Below, piece by piece: positions 22,935 through 30,967 of a DNA stretch of 39,647 nucleotides. A program made the position numbers and the translations under genes. Origin of the DNA: JAXGRD01 sp050946655. Lineage in GTDB: Bacteria; Bacillota; Clostridia; Peptostreptococcales; Anaerovoracaceae. Position 1 is the first letter of the stretch; every line of letters begins with the position of its first letter. The stretch lies in NCBI GenBank assembly GCA_050946655.1, contig JBMNVE010000006.1, positions 1 through 39,647 on the forward strand, read 5' to 3'. The notes beneath the pieces were generated by a model that did not search any database, had not been told where the DNA came from, and worked only from the letters and a program-made list of their open reading frames with translations.

Positions 22935-24242
22935 TCATCCGAAAATCAAACAGATGGGTAAGGCGATGAGGAAAGTGGCACCCACTGGGATGACCAGGCA
23001 GGTAAAGAAGTTATACTTGTAGGACAGCTTGTGGGTCGTATGACAGATGGCAAAGATGGAAACGATAGAACCGTTCCAAGGAAGAGAGTCCAAGCCTCCC
23101 GCACCGTCAGCGCACAGCCTGTGGATATACTCAAGGTTATATCCCTGCTGACCGTACTGAATAAATGCGTCCCCCAAAGTTTCGTACATAAGAGCGATAC
23201 CGCCGCTTGCAGATCCTAAAATACCGGCAAAGACGTTGGCCCCTACTGCAGCTACGATGTACGGATTGGCATCGGAGTTGAGTAACACGTTAGTGGCGAA
23301 TTCATAGAATATGGTCCCTTTTGCCACAGAGCCGAAGCCGACAATTACGGCTGTATTGATGATGATGGTAATGGATGATCTTGCCGCATCGTTGAACAGA
23401 TCCAATAGCTCCGACTTAGGCAGATACTTATAGAACAAGGCCAGGGCAGCAGCAATGCCGATAAGGAGACAGATGATGATATCCAGCTTCGTAAGGTTGA
23501 ACAGAATCAGTACGATAAGTAAAGGAAGGAATGAGCTAAAGCCACTGGGCATCTTCTCTGCATCCTCGATCCGCTTGACCCCCTGGGGCCACTGGAAAAC
23601 CTCCCCGTTTTTCTGTGCCAATTTTCCCTGTCTGTTCATGTACCAGACGATGAGGACCACTTGAACAGCAGCACCCACCAGGCCGGGCAAAAGGCCGGCA
23701 TAGGCCGGGGTGCCCAGATACTGCATGGATACGATATTGGGGATCTGAGGTGAAAAAGGTCCGGTCATGGCAAAGGTCCACATGCCTCCGCAGACAATTC
23801 CCGGAAGCAGGTAAGTAGGTAGGTTTGCCTCTTCAAACAACTTCAGGGCGATGGGGAATACGGCAAAGATAATGACGAAGCTGTTGATACCGCCGTAACT
23901 TAAAATTGCAGCGGGAACCATACACGCGATCATGCAGTGCTTTGCTCCGAATTTATCGGAAATGATCGTGCCGATCTTAGTGGCAGCTCCCGAGTTGAGA
24001 TAAATATTTCCCAAGATATTTCCCAGAAGAAAAATGAAGAAGTATGAAACAAAAAAGCCTGCGACTCCTTCAAGGTAAGTGCCCGTCACGCTTTCGAAGA
24101 CAGGCATCCGGCTGGTGATGCACACTAGCAAAGCGGCGAGGGGACCGATGATGATAGGCGTCACCCGCTTAAAAATCAGGATCGCCATTAGGGCAAGAGC
24201 ACAGATCAGCCCAATACCCGAGATGAGAACAGGAGTGGTCAT
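22935..24242 (-). CDS. GntP-family organic acid permease
   Basis: A 435-residue, roughly 12-span transporter. Family features include ILSYGGINSFVIIFAVFPIAL in the middle, the GILGSASGGIALMYETLGD segment and GLDSLPWNGSIVSIFAICHTTHKLSYK near the end. GntP relatives carry gluconate, D-beta-hydroxybutyrate and other small hydroxy acids with H+. Its linkage to the hydratase and CoA-transferase genes suggests a short 2- or 3-hydroxy acid or similar monocarboxylate. It heads the minus-strand operon. The start codon lies inside the palindrome ATGATAGTATCAT (24241-24253). AAAGGA lies about 10 bases upstream. Confidence 0.88.
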   Translation of the reverse strand: MTTPVLISGIGLICALALMAILIFKRVTPIIIGPLAALLVCITSRMPVFESVTGTYLEGVAGFFVSYFFIFLLGNILGNIYLNSGAATKIGTIISDKFGAKHCMIACMVPAAILSYGGINSFVIIFAVFPIALKLFEEANLPTYLLPGIVCGGMWTFAMTGPFSPQIPNIVSMQYLGTPAYAGLLPGLVGAAVQVVLIVWYMNRQGKLAQKNGEVFQWPQGVKRIEDAEKMPSGFSSFLPLLIVLILFNLTKLDIIICLLIGIAAALALFYKYLPKSELLDLFNDAARSSITIIINTAVIVGFGSVAKGTIFYEFATNVLLNSDANPYIVAAVGANVFAGILGSASGGIALMYETLGDAFIQYGQQGYNLEYIHRLCADGAGGLDSLPWNGSIVSIFAICHTTHKLSYKYNFFTCLVIPVGATFLIALPICLIFG

Positions 24243-24293
24243 GATAGTATCATCCTTTCGTGCGATATGGTGAATTCGTCTCGTTTTGCTTGC

Positions 24294-24302
24294 AGTATAT
24301 CA
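24294..24302 (-). promoter_or_regulatory. Extended -10 promoter of the GntP-hydratase-CoA-transferase operon
   Basis: Minus strand TGATATACT (TG-N-TATACT), about 52 bases upstream of the permease start. There is no good -35 hexamer, so an activator may be needed. Confidence 0.4.
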
Positions 24303-24360
24303 TATTTTTCCGGGGAAGATAACAGCAAGAGAAATTTCAGAAATCTCACAAAATAAGGAT

Positions 24361-24397
24361 AAAAATCCCCGGATAGCATTACTGCCTCTCCGGGGGA
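24361..24397 (-). terminator. Terminator of the ABC transporter operon
   Basis: Minus strand stem TCCCC(C)GGA with TCCGGGGA (24389-24397 with 24366-24373), then TTTTT. It lies 25 bases past the stop codon of the permease gene. Confidence 0.75.
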
Positions 24398-24421
24398 AAC
24401 TGAATGGTGAAAACAGATAGA

Positions 24422-26416
24422 TCACAGGGGTTCTTCCCTGGTCCACCGAACAATTTTGTAGTACTCCCTTGCTGTAAACAGGTATACCAAAAGATAGATG
24501 GTAGCAAAGAGGATAAAGGTTAGGGCACAACAAGTTATGAACAGGTTGATGTTGGTTAACTTAAAGAGATTCAGGAGCAAACGCATCATATTAAAGGCTC
24601 CTGCCATGTGACAGCCTGCAACCAAAAGGGGGGCAAAGAACACCATCAAAACTTGGGTTCTTATGCTAGCTTTTACCGCTTTCTTGCTCATGCCTACCTT
24701 TTGCATGATTTCGTATTTTTCTTTGTCATAATAACCTTCTGAAATCTGCTTATAGTAAATGATGAGAGCTGCCGCAAAGGTGAATACCGTCCCCAGCAGT
24801 ACGCCCATGAACAGAAATCCTGAGGATAAGCTATGAAACAAGTTTTGGACCTCTTGTTTGGTCGATATAGTAGCAGGAAGTAAACCGCTATCTTGAGATA
24901 GATCCTTGGCAAAATTATTTATTTCTCTGCTACTGGCATTTACATCCACTAGCCCGCCGTAGTGTATCCCCTGGAATCCGTTGGCACCATTAAACTCCTC
25001 GACGATTTTCTCCAATGTGTCCAGATTATCCACAACTAAATAGTACTGATTCATACCGCCAAAATTATTTGGCAGTTCTTCATCGACATGATCGATTCGC
25101 TTAAATTCCCGTTGTCCGATCCGTATGTTATCTGGAGCAGCATTACTTCCCAAGGTTACCACTTGGCCCTCATTTAAAGTGATGTTTTTGCCGGTGAAGT
25201 TGTTGTAGATGTCCACAGGGATCACCATTACCATATCTACCATATGCCCCTGTTTACTGAGTGGAGCAGGGGCAAATATACCATCACTGTAGGTTGTGGT
25301 CAGTTGTGCAGCAGTATACCCCCTTACATCTTTGATGGAGATGCCGTTTCTTTCAGCGATCTTCTTAATTTTGGCGTTGTTTTCTTCAATGTAGGAAGAA
25401 GTCATTGTATCTAACTGGCCCTGCCGGGAAATGCTGCCGTTTATATTTATATCGCCGGGTGCGATAGTCTTGATGATGTCCTTTATTCCGGCCTGAAGGC
25501 AAACTGTCGTGGAAATCATAATGATGACCATCGTGGATAATATACAGATGTTGGCCATGCCCACAGCATTTTGTTTCATGCGAAAAAGTAGGCCTGAAAC
25601 GGTCGTAAAATGTCCGGCTTTGTAATAGTAGTTTCTATTCTTCCTCAGAGCCTTTAGGACGGCAATGCTGACCATGGTGAACAGAAGGTAGGTTCCGAAG
25701 ATCACAAGGATCACTGCGATAAAAAAGAGAAAAACAGCTTCAAGGGGGTTGTCAATTCGGATTGAAATCCCGTATCCGGCTGCCAGGCAGATCACCCCCA
25801 AAAGAGAGGGGATGACTCTGGTTTTTGGTTCTCTCTCTCCCACGTTTCCCCCTTTGAGTAGATCAATAGGGCGAGAGAGGGCAAGGGCCATCTGATTTTT
25901 GATGAGGATCAGAGTGAAAAATATAGTGAATACTACAGCCGTAATAAAGACTGCGCCTACGGATATCAGGTCGCTCACGGGGACATTTGTTTGTAAAAGG
26001 TGACAATAAGCCAGGAAGAACACTTTGCTGAACAGTATTCCCAGCAAAAGTCCGCCTGCTACAGAGATCGCCGTGGTCATCAAACTTTCAACGAGGAGCA
26101 GTCTAGCGATGTGCCGTTTTTCCATACCTAAAATATTATACATACCGATTTCCTTGTTTCTGCGTTTCATCAAAAAACTATTGATGTAGAATAGGAAAAT
26201 CAAGGAAAATATGCCAACGATAATGCTTCCTAAAACAAGAAATATACCCACAAATCCCGACTGGGGAAGATTTTTCAGACCGCTGTTGGTAGCCAGATAC
26301 AGCATGATATAGAAGATGGAAATGATCCCGACAGAGGCCAATATGTAGGGGAGGTAGAACTTTCTGTTTTTCTTGATGTTGGTCAAGGCCAGCTTTATGG
26401 TAAATCCTCTACGCAC
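24422..26416 (-). CDS. BceB-like ABC transporter permease (FtsX-type, peptide resistance/sensing)
   Basis: A 664-residue permease with the BceB layout: about ten membrane spans and one large extracellular domain (about 315-530) between spans 7 and 8. FtsX-type blocks are seen near the N-terminus (MKRRNKEIGMYNILGMEKRHIARLLLVE) and the C-terminus (YKQISEGYYDKEKYEIMQKVGMSKKAVK). The start is GTG at 26416 (VRRGFTIKLALTNIKKN), 7 bases after GGGAGGTGG; upstream ATG-initiated reading would lie inside the ATPase gene. It overlaps the ATPase gene by 8 bases. Family members expel or detach antimicrobial peptides from the membrane and act as sensors for the linked kinase. Confidence 0.93.
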   Translation of the reverse strand: MRRGFTIKLALTNIKKNRKFYLPYILASVGIISIFYIMLYLATNSGLKNLPQSGFVGIFLVLGSIIVGIFSLIFLFYINSFLMKRRNKEIGMYNILGMEKRHIARLLLVESLMTTAISVAGGLLLGILFSKVFFLAYCHLLQTNVPVSDLISVGAVFITAVVFTIFFTLILIKNQMALALSRPIDLLKGGNVGEREPKTRVIPSLLGVICLAAGYGISIRIDNPLEAVFLFFIAVILVIFGTYLLFTMVSIAVLKALRKNRNYYYKAGHFTTVSGLLFRMKQNAVGMANICILSTMVIIMISTTVCLQAGIKDIIKTIAPGDININGSISRQGQLDTMTSSYIEENNAKIKKIAERNGISIKDVRGYTAAQLTTTYSDGIFAPAPLSKQGHMVDMVMVIPVDIYNNFTGKNITLNEGQVVTLGSNAAPDNIRIGQREFKRIDHVDEELPNNFGGMNQYYLVVDNLDTLEKIVEEFNGANGFQGIHYGGLVDVNASSREINNFAKDLSQDSGLLPATISTKQEVQNLFHSLSSGFLFMGVLLGTVFTFAAALIIYYKQISEGYYDKEKYEIMQKVGMSKKAVKASIRTQVLMVFFAPLLVAGCHMAGAFNMMRLLLNLFKLTNINLFITCCALTFILFATIYLLVYLFTAREYYKIVRWTREEPL

Positions 26417-27173
26417 TTTGACCACCTCCCATGAGTATGGTAAGGGTATCAGAAATCTTGGCAAACATTTTTTCGTTGTTCATGTCCCCTTTGTAAATCT
26501 GGTGAAAAACTTCACCATCCTTGATAAATAGCACCCGCCCCGCACTACTGGCTGCTTTTATACTGTGGGTCACCATGAGGATGGTTTGACCTGTGGAATT
26601 GATCCGGGTAAACAAGTGGAGCAAATTGTCAGCAGATCTGGAATCCAGTGCTCCTGTGGGTTCATCGGCAAAGACCAGCTTGGGCCCCTTGATCAGCGCT
26701 CTTGCCACGGCACAGCGCTGCTTTTCTCCGCCGGATACTTCATAGGGATGTTTGTCCAACAGCTTCAAGATGCCCAGTGTCTCTGCAATGGGCAAAATCT
26801 TTCTTTCCATCTCATCGGGGGTTTCCCCGGAAAGCACACAGGGCAAGAATATATTATCTTTGAGAGAAAACGTATCCAGCAAATTAAAGTCCTGAAAGAC
26901 AAAGCCAAGATTATCTCTTCGAAACGCTGAAATTTCTTTTTCCCTGATCTTCGTAATATCCACCCCGTTTAGCAGGATTTCTCCGCTGGTGGGCTTATCC
27001 AGGGAGGCCAAAATATTTAATAGGGTTGTCTTCCCCGACCCGGATTCCCCCATAATGGCAACATATTCTCCTTTCTCAATAGAAAAATTCACATTGCCCA
27101 GTGCTTGCACCTGATTGCCTCCCAGTCGAGAAGTATATACTTTTTTTAGTCCGTTTACTTCCAATAATGGCAT
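26409..27173 (-). CDS. BceA-like ABC transporter ATP-binding protein
   Basis: A 254-residue MacB/BceA-type ATPase. Walker A is GESGSGKT (42-49), the Q loop is in FVFQDFNLLDTF, the signature is VSGGEKQR (about 144-151), Walker B is LVFADEPTGALD (about 164-175) and the H loop is MVTHS. It energises the overlapping permease. GGAGG lies 7 bases upstream. About 90 bases separate it from the histidine kinase gene, with a hairpin and T8 run in between, so it may have its own response-regulator-dependent promoter. Confidence 0.95.
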   Translation of the reverse strand: MPLLEVNGLKKVYTSRLGGNQVQALGNVNFSIEKGEYVAIMGESGSGKTTLLNILASLDKPTSGEILLNGVDITKIREKEISAFRRDNLGFVFQDFNLLDTFSLKDNIFLPCVLSGETPDEMERKILPIAETLGILKLLDKHPYEVSGGEKQRCAVARALIKGPKLVFADEPTGALDSRSADNLLHLFTRINSTGQTILMVTHSIKAASSAGRVLFIKDGEVFHQIYKGDMNNEKMFAKISDTLTILMGGGQSA

Positions 27174-27221
27174 TTGATTTCCTCCTTTTGCAGTAAGCTT
27201 TACGTCCTAGGATAATGCTAA

Positions 27222-27270
27222 CAAAAAAAATGAGGCAAAGCCTATACTCTACCTTTCATTTCCTCATTCA
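27222..27270 (-). terminator. Candidate terminator overlapping the end of the kinase gene
   Basis: Minus strand AATGAGG pairs with CCTCATT and is followed by eight T. The 5' arm overlaps the kinase stop codon. The loop is long (about 25 bases), so read-through into the ABC genes is plausible. Confidence 0.5.
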
Positions 27271-28253
27271 TACCTTACATTTTCGTAAGATAGGTCAATG
27301 TATATTTTCGTTCCTTCACCGGGATTTGACCGGGCGGATATCTTATGCCCCAGCTTGTCCACTATCTTCTTGCAAAGATGAAGTCCAATACCGGTGGAGT
27401 GATTATCCAGCCTGCCGTTGTACCCGGTATAGCCTTGGTCGAATATCCTGGGAAGGTCTTCAGGGCGTATGCCTATCCCCGTGTCTTCAATGGTCAAGAT
27501 ACCATTCTGAGCATTAAAAGATATTGAAATGCTCCCTTCTTTAGTGTACTTCAAGGAATTGGAGATCACTTGGGAGATAACGAAGGTCAGCCATTTCTTG
27601 TCGGTCATGACGGAATCGTCCATAGGGGTGTAGTGAAGGCCGATATTTCTACCGATGAAAACAGTGGCATATCTTTTGATTGCATCCTTGATGATCGTGT
27701 CCAGCTGTTGCTTACGAAATAGGAAGTCCGTTTTGTCGCTGCCCAGTCGAATGTACTGAAGGAGCATATCCACGTATTCCTCGATGCGAAGAAGTTCCAT
27801 GGACATTTCTTCTTTCCCCGAAAAATCGTGGTTGTGGATCAACAGAGACATGGCTGCAATGGGCGTTTTGATTTGATGGACCCACATGGTGTAGTATTGG
27901 GTCATCTCCGTTCGCTCTTTATGGAATTTCACGTTATTCTCCGACAAGATAGCCATAAGGTCCTCAGCAATTTTTTGATATTCTTCCTCAAGTCCATCAA
28001 CAACATGCGGAAAGGATTCGCTGATGTAGGGTAGACTGCTTCTGATAGACTTTACGGTTCTTTGCCGCTCCGTATATCGCACAAATCCCACAATGAGAAA
28101 GATCAGTCCAAAGAAAAAACTAAGTATGACTGCGTATAGAAAAGGTCCGGCTTTTAAGCCGTAGAGCAGGGCAACGATGAAGAACACCCCCTCCATGAGA
28201 AGGGCTGCCAGAACCGAATACTTTTTACTGATGACATATTGAATAAATCTCAA
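27264..28253 (-). CDS. BceS-like intramembrane-sensing histidine kinase
   Basis: A 329-residue kinase with two N-terminal spans (about 12-32 and 38-57) and almost no extracellular loop, the hallmark of BceS-type kinases that sense through the ABC permease. The phosphoacceptor is His126 in MWVHQIKTPIAAM. The ATP domain has ISNSLKYTKEG (N box), DTGIGI (G1) and STGIGLHLCKKI (G2). Its ATG overlaps the stop of the response-regulator gene (ATGA). It should phosphorylate that regulator and switch on the adjacent ABC genes. Confidence 0.93.
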   Translation of the reverse strand: MRFIQYVISKKYSVLAALLMEGVFFIVALLYGLKAGPFLYAVILSFFFGLIFLIVGFVRYTERQRTVKSIRSSLPYISESFPHVVDGLEEEYQKIAEDLMAILSENNVKFHKERTEMTQYYTMWVHQIKTPIAAMSLLIHNHDFSGKEEMSMELLRIEEYVDMLLQYIRLGSDKTDFLFRKQQLDTIIKDAIKRYATVFIGRNIGLHYTPMDDSVMTDKKWLTFVISQVISNSLKYTKEGSISISFNAQNGILTIEDTGIGIRPEDLPRIFDQGYTGYNGRLDNHSTGIGLHLCKKIVDKLGHKISARSNPGEGTKIYIDLSYENVRYE

Positions 28254-28927
28254 TGGACAAAATACCCTAATCCTTTCTTGGTTTTGATCAGATCCTTGAT
28301 CCCGTTTTCCTCCAGCTTCTTTCTGAGGCGGGTGATATTTACGGTCAAAGTGTTCTCGTCCACAAAGCTATCCGTCTCCCAAAGCTTTACCATCAATTCA
28401 TCCCGAGAAACGATGGTGCCTCGATGATTAAAAAGGATCTCCATGATTCTGAATTCATTCTTGGTCAGTTCCAGCTTTTCATTGCCGATCATCAAGCTGG
28501 CGTCGCCCAAGTTGAGAAGGATGCCATCGTGGTCCAAGTATCTCCCCTCAGTATTTTCACTGTAGTTATATGTTCGGCGGAGGAGGGCACGTACCTTAGC
28601 GATAAGCACGTTGATATCAAATGGCTTTGCGATAAAGTCATCGGCGCCCATGTTCATGGCCATAACCATATTCATATCCTCAGAAGAGGATGAAATAAAA
28701 ATAATGGGCGTGTTAGAGATCCGCCGGATTTCTTCGCACCAATGGTAGCCATTGTAGAAGGGGAGGGATATATCCAGAAGGATCAGATGAGGTTCGTAGT
28801 CCGTAAAGGTGGCCATGATATCGCTGAAATCCGAAGGGATGAGAGTATCAAAGCCCCAGGAGTGGAGATGGTTTGCTGTTTGTTCACCGATCACTCGGTC
28901 ATCTTCTACAATGAGTATCTTGTACAT
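28250..28927 (-). CDS. BceR-like OmpR-family response regulator
   Basis: A 225-residue regulator. The receiver domain (about 1-115) has the acidic pair at Asp9-Asp10, phosphoacceptor Asp52 in LILLDISLP, and the conserved Lys in FIAKPFDI. The winged-helix DNA-binding domain (about 130-225) has ELTKNEFRIMEILFNHRGTIVSRDELM. I chose ATG 28927, preceded by AAAGGAAC, over an ORF extension with no ribosome site. It is first in the minus-strand operon, divergent from pyrC, with a TATAAT about 25 bases upstream. Likely target: the ABC gene pair. Confidence 0.94.
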   Translation of the reverse strand: MYKILIVEDDRVIGEQTANHLHSWGFDTLIPSDFSDIMATFTDYEPHLILLDISLPFYNGYHWCEEIRRISNTPIIFISSSSEDMNMVMAMNMGADDFIAKPFDINVLIAKVRALLRRTYNYSENTEGRYLDHDGILLNLGDASLMIGNEKLELTKNEFRIMEILFNHRGTIVSRDELMVKLWETDSFVDENTLTVNITRLRKKLEENGIKDLIKTKKGLGYFVH

Positions 28928-28951
28928 TTTGTTCCTTTCTGTTTTCTTCTC

Positions 28952-28957
28952 ATTATA
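28952..28957 (-). promoter_or_regulatory. -10 element of the response regulator/kinase genes
   Basis: Minus strand TATAAT. No TTGACA-like -35 stands at 16-18 bases, but TTGTCA and TTGACA from the nearby palindrome lie 14 and 21 bases away. Confidence 0.5.
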
Positions 28958-28969
28958 GTATCCTTCTTC

Positions 28970-28985
28970 CTTGACAACTGTCAAG
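28970..28985. promoter_or_regulatory. Palindrome in the divergent promoter region upstream of pyrC
   Basis: CTTGACA (28970-28976) and TGTCAAG (28979-28985) form a perfect inverted repeat with a 2-base spacer. The left arm is also a consensus -35 for pyrC, with TACCAT (28994-28999) at 17 bases. A protein bound here could affect both the pyr operon and the bceRS-like genes. Confidence 0.45.
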
Positions 28986-29042
28986 ACCTATGATACCATA
29001 ACGAAGATTTGAGATAAAATAATGGTGGCAAGGAGGCAAAAG

Positions 29043-30251
29043 ATGAGGACCCTATTGACCGGCGGGACGATATTGACCAAGGAAGGTTTACAGAGAATGG
29101 ACATTTCCATTGATGACCACAGGGTTTTTGCCATTGGAACTGAATTTGATACAGAGTCATTTGAAAAAGTTATCCATTGCGATAACTTTTTTATTGTGCC
29201 CGGCTTTATCGATGTACATGTGCACCTGCGAGAACCCGGCCTTTCCTACAAAGAAACCATCGAAACGGGGACAGCGGCCGCAGCCAAAGGGGGATATACC
29301 ACTGTATGCTCCATGCCCAATGTATCACCGGCTCCGGTGGACAGGAAGACTTTACAGAAACAGCTGGATCTGATCAAAAGAGATGCTAAGGTAAAGGTCA
29401 TTCCCTACGGAGCCATCACCGCAGACCAGTCGGGGAGGGGTGACTTATCGGCCATGGAAGAGATGGCGGATAACGTCCTTGCTTTTTCCGATGACGGCAG
29501 GGGAGTCCAGGGAAATGATCTAATGAAGGAGGCCATGATTACTGCCAAAAAACTGGGCAAAATCATCGTTGCTCACTGTGAAGATGAGGAGTATGATACA
29601 TACAACAAGGAAAGCGAATGGAGACAGGCAAAGCGAGACATAAGGCTTGTGAAGGAGACGGGATGTGCCTACCACATCTGTCATGTGTCGACCCTGGAAA
29701 CGGTGGAGTTGGTAAGGAAGGCAAAGGCAGAAGGCCTTCCGGTGACCTGTGAAACGGCACCCCACTATCTGGTGCTGGATAAAGAACAGATCCGTGACGA
29801 AGGGAGGTTCAAGATGAACCCGCCCATTCGAGGGAGGGATGACCGGCAGGCTCTGATCCGAGGGATACAGGACGGTACCATTGACATGATCGCTACGGAT
29901 CACGCCCCCCATAGCCAAGAAGAAAAGAAGGGTAATTTTCAAGACTCACTCTTCGGCATCGTTGGTCTGGAAACTGCGTTTTCCGTTCTCTACACCAAGC
30001 TGGTCAAAGAAGGGCTCATTTCTTTTCAGAATCTCATGGAACTCATGTGGGGAGCACCGGCAAGAGTATTCGGACTTTCTTTCCAAGGCATTGCAGAGGG
30101 AGCACCGGCAGACTTGGCTGTGCTGGATCTGAACAAGGAATATACCATTGATGTAGGGGAATTCGCATCCAAAGGCAGGAGCACGCCTTTTGCAGGGTGG
30201 GAGGTAACCGGAAAAGTGGTAGCCACTATGGTGGACGGAGAAATCGTATGA
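29043..30251 (+). CDS. pyrC: Dihydroorotase
   Basis: A 402-residue class I dihydroorotase, closing carbamoyl-aspartate to dihydroorotate. The metal site begins with HVHLREPG, and later ligands lie in the VAHCEDEEYD and CHVSTLETVE segments and ATDHAPHSQEEK. GYTTVCSMPNVSP is a family block. I chose ATG 29043, 6 bases after AAGGAGG, over an ATG at 29022 that includes the ribosome site. First gene of the seven-gene pyr operon. No PyrR-type leader hairpin or PyrR gene is visible upstream. Confidence 0.96.
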   Translation: MRTLLTGGTILTKEGLQRMDISIDDHRVFAIGTEFDTESFEKVIHCDNFFIVPGFIDVHVHLREPGLSYKETIETGTAAAAKGGYTTVCSMPNVSPAPVDRKTLQKQLDLIKRDAKVKVIPYGAITADQSGRGDLSAMEEMADNVLAFSDDGRGVQGNDLMKEAMITAKKLGKIIVAHCEDEEYDTYNKESEWRQAKRDIRLVKETGCAYHICHVSTLETVELVRKAKAEGLPVTCETAPHYLVLDKEQIRDEGRFKMNPPIRGRDDRQALIRGIQDGTIDMIATDHAPHSQEEKKGNFQDSLFGIVGLETAFSVLYTKLVKEGLISFQNLMELMWGAPARVFGLSFQGIAEGAPADLAVLDLNKEYTIDVGEFASKGRSTPFAGWEVTGKVVATMVDGEIV

Positions 30252-30967
30252 TAGAAAGTAAGTGCAAAATCATTGAGAATAAGCAGATCGCCAGGGACAC
30301 CTACGAAATGACTTTGGAGACACCGGCAGTGCTAGAGTCCGTCCCCGGACAGTTTATCAACGTTAAACTGCGGGAGCATTTCCTTCGAAGACCAATTTCC
30401 ATCTCTTCTCATGATGAAGACCGGATCATCATTGTCTACAAGGTGGTGGGAGTCGGGACCCGAGACCTTGCGGCAAGAACCCATGGAACGGTGGAGATCT
30501 TGTACCCTCTGGGTAACGGCTACAATTTGGGATCCATACCGGATGCGCCGGTATTGGTAGGCGGCGGCGTTGGGATCCCCCCCCTGTACGGACTGGCTAA
30601 GGCACTGACCGGCCGCGGTAAGAAGCCGGATGTGATCCTGGGCTTCGGCACAGGGGAAGAGGTGTTTTATGAGGAGAAATTCAGGGCCTTGGGTTTGGAT
30701 GTAAAAATCACTACCCTGGACGGCACGGCAGGGAAAAAGGGAGTGGTTACGGATGTATTGGATCCGGGAAGATACGTATGTGCTTGCGGCCCGGAAGGAA
30801 TGTTAAAGGCCGTAGATCGGTTGTCCTCAGGAGGGCAGTACAGCTTTGAGGAGCGGATGGCCTGTGGCTTTGGGGCTTGCATGGGTTGCAGCTGCCAAAC
30901 CAAGTACGGAAATAAGCGGATCTGCAAAGACGGTCCGGTGCTGAGGAAGGAGGAGATCCTATGGTAG
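30248..30967 (+). CDS. pyrK: Dihydroorotate dehydrogenase electron-transfer subunit
   Basis: A 239-residue FAD/[2Fe-2S] protein that passes electrons from PyrD to NAD+. The FAD region has RRPISISSHD, the NAD region has VLVGGGVGIPPLYGLA and YVCACGPEGML, and the cluster Cys lie in ACGFGACMGCSC...RICKDGP near the C-terminus. The ATG overlaps the pyrC stop (ATGA). The presence of pyrK establishes the class 1B, NAD-linked enzyme, suited to anaerobic growth. Confidence 0.96.
   Translation: MIESKCKIIENKQIARDTYEMTLETPAVLESVPGQFINVKLREHFLRRPISISSHDEDRIIIVYKVVGVGTRDLAARTHGTVEILYPLGNGYNLGSIPDAPVLVGGGVGIPPLYGLAKALTGRGKKPDVILGFGTGEEVFYEEKFRALGLDVKITTLDGTAGKKGVVTDVLDPGRYVCACGPEGMLKAVDRLSSGGQYSFEERMACGFGACMGCSCQTKYGNKRICKDGPVLRKEEILW

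Noticed and set aside
13754..24242. Assignment of the locus to L-carnitine degradation
   Set aside because: The 3HCDH-like enzyme plus BKACE fit in outline, but there is no thioesterase, the BKACE N-terminal motif differs, and the cyclase, SDR and cupin have no place in that route.
13754..24242. Assignment to lysine fermentation (Kce pathway)
   Set aside because: No lysine aminomutase, 3,5-diaminohexanoate dehydrogenase or ammonia-lyase genes are present, and the TGAE motif is absent.
24241..24253. Palindrome ATGATAGTATCAT over the GntP start as a regulatory hairpin
   Set aside because: A one-base loop cannot form a stable hairpin; as an operator it is short and AT-rich, so it may be chance.
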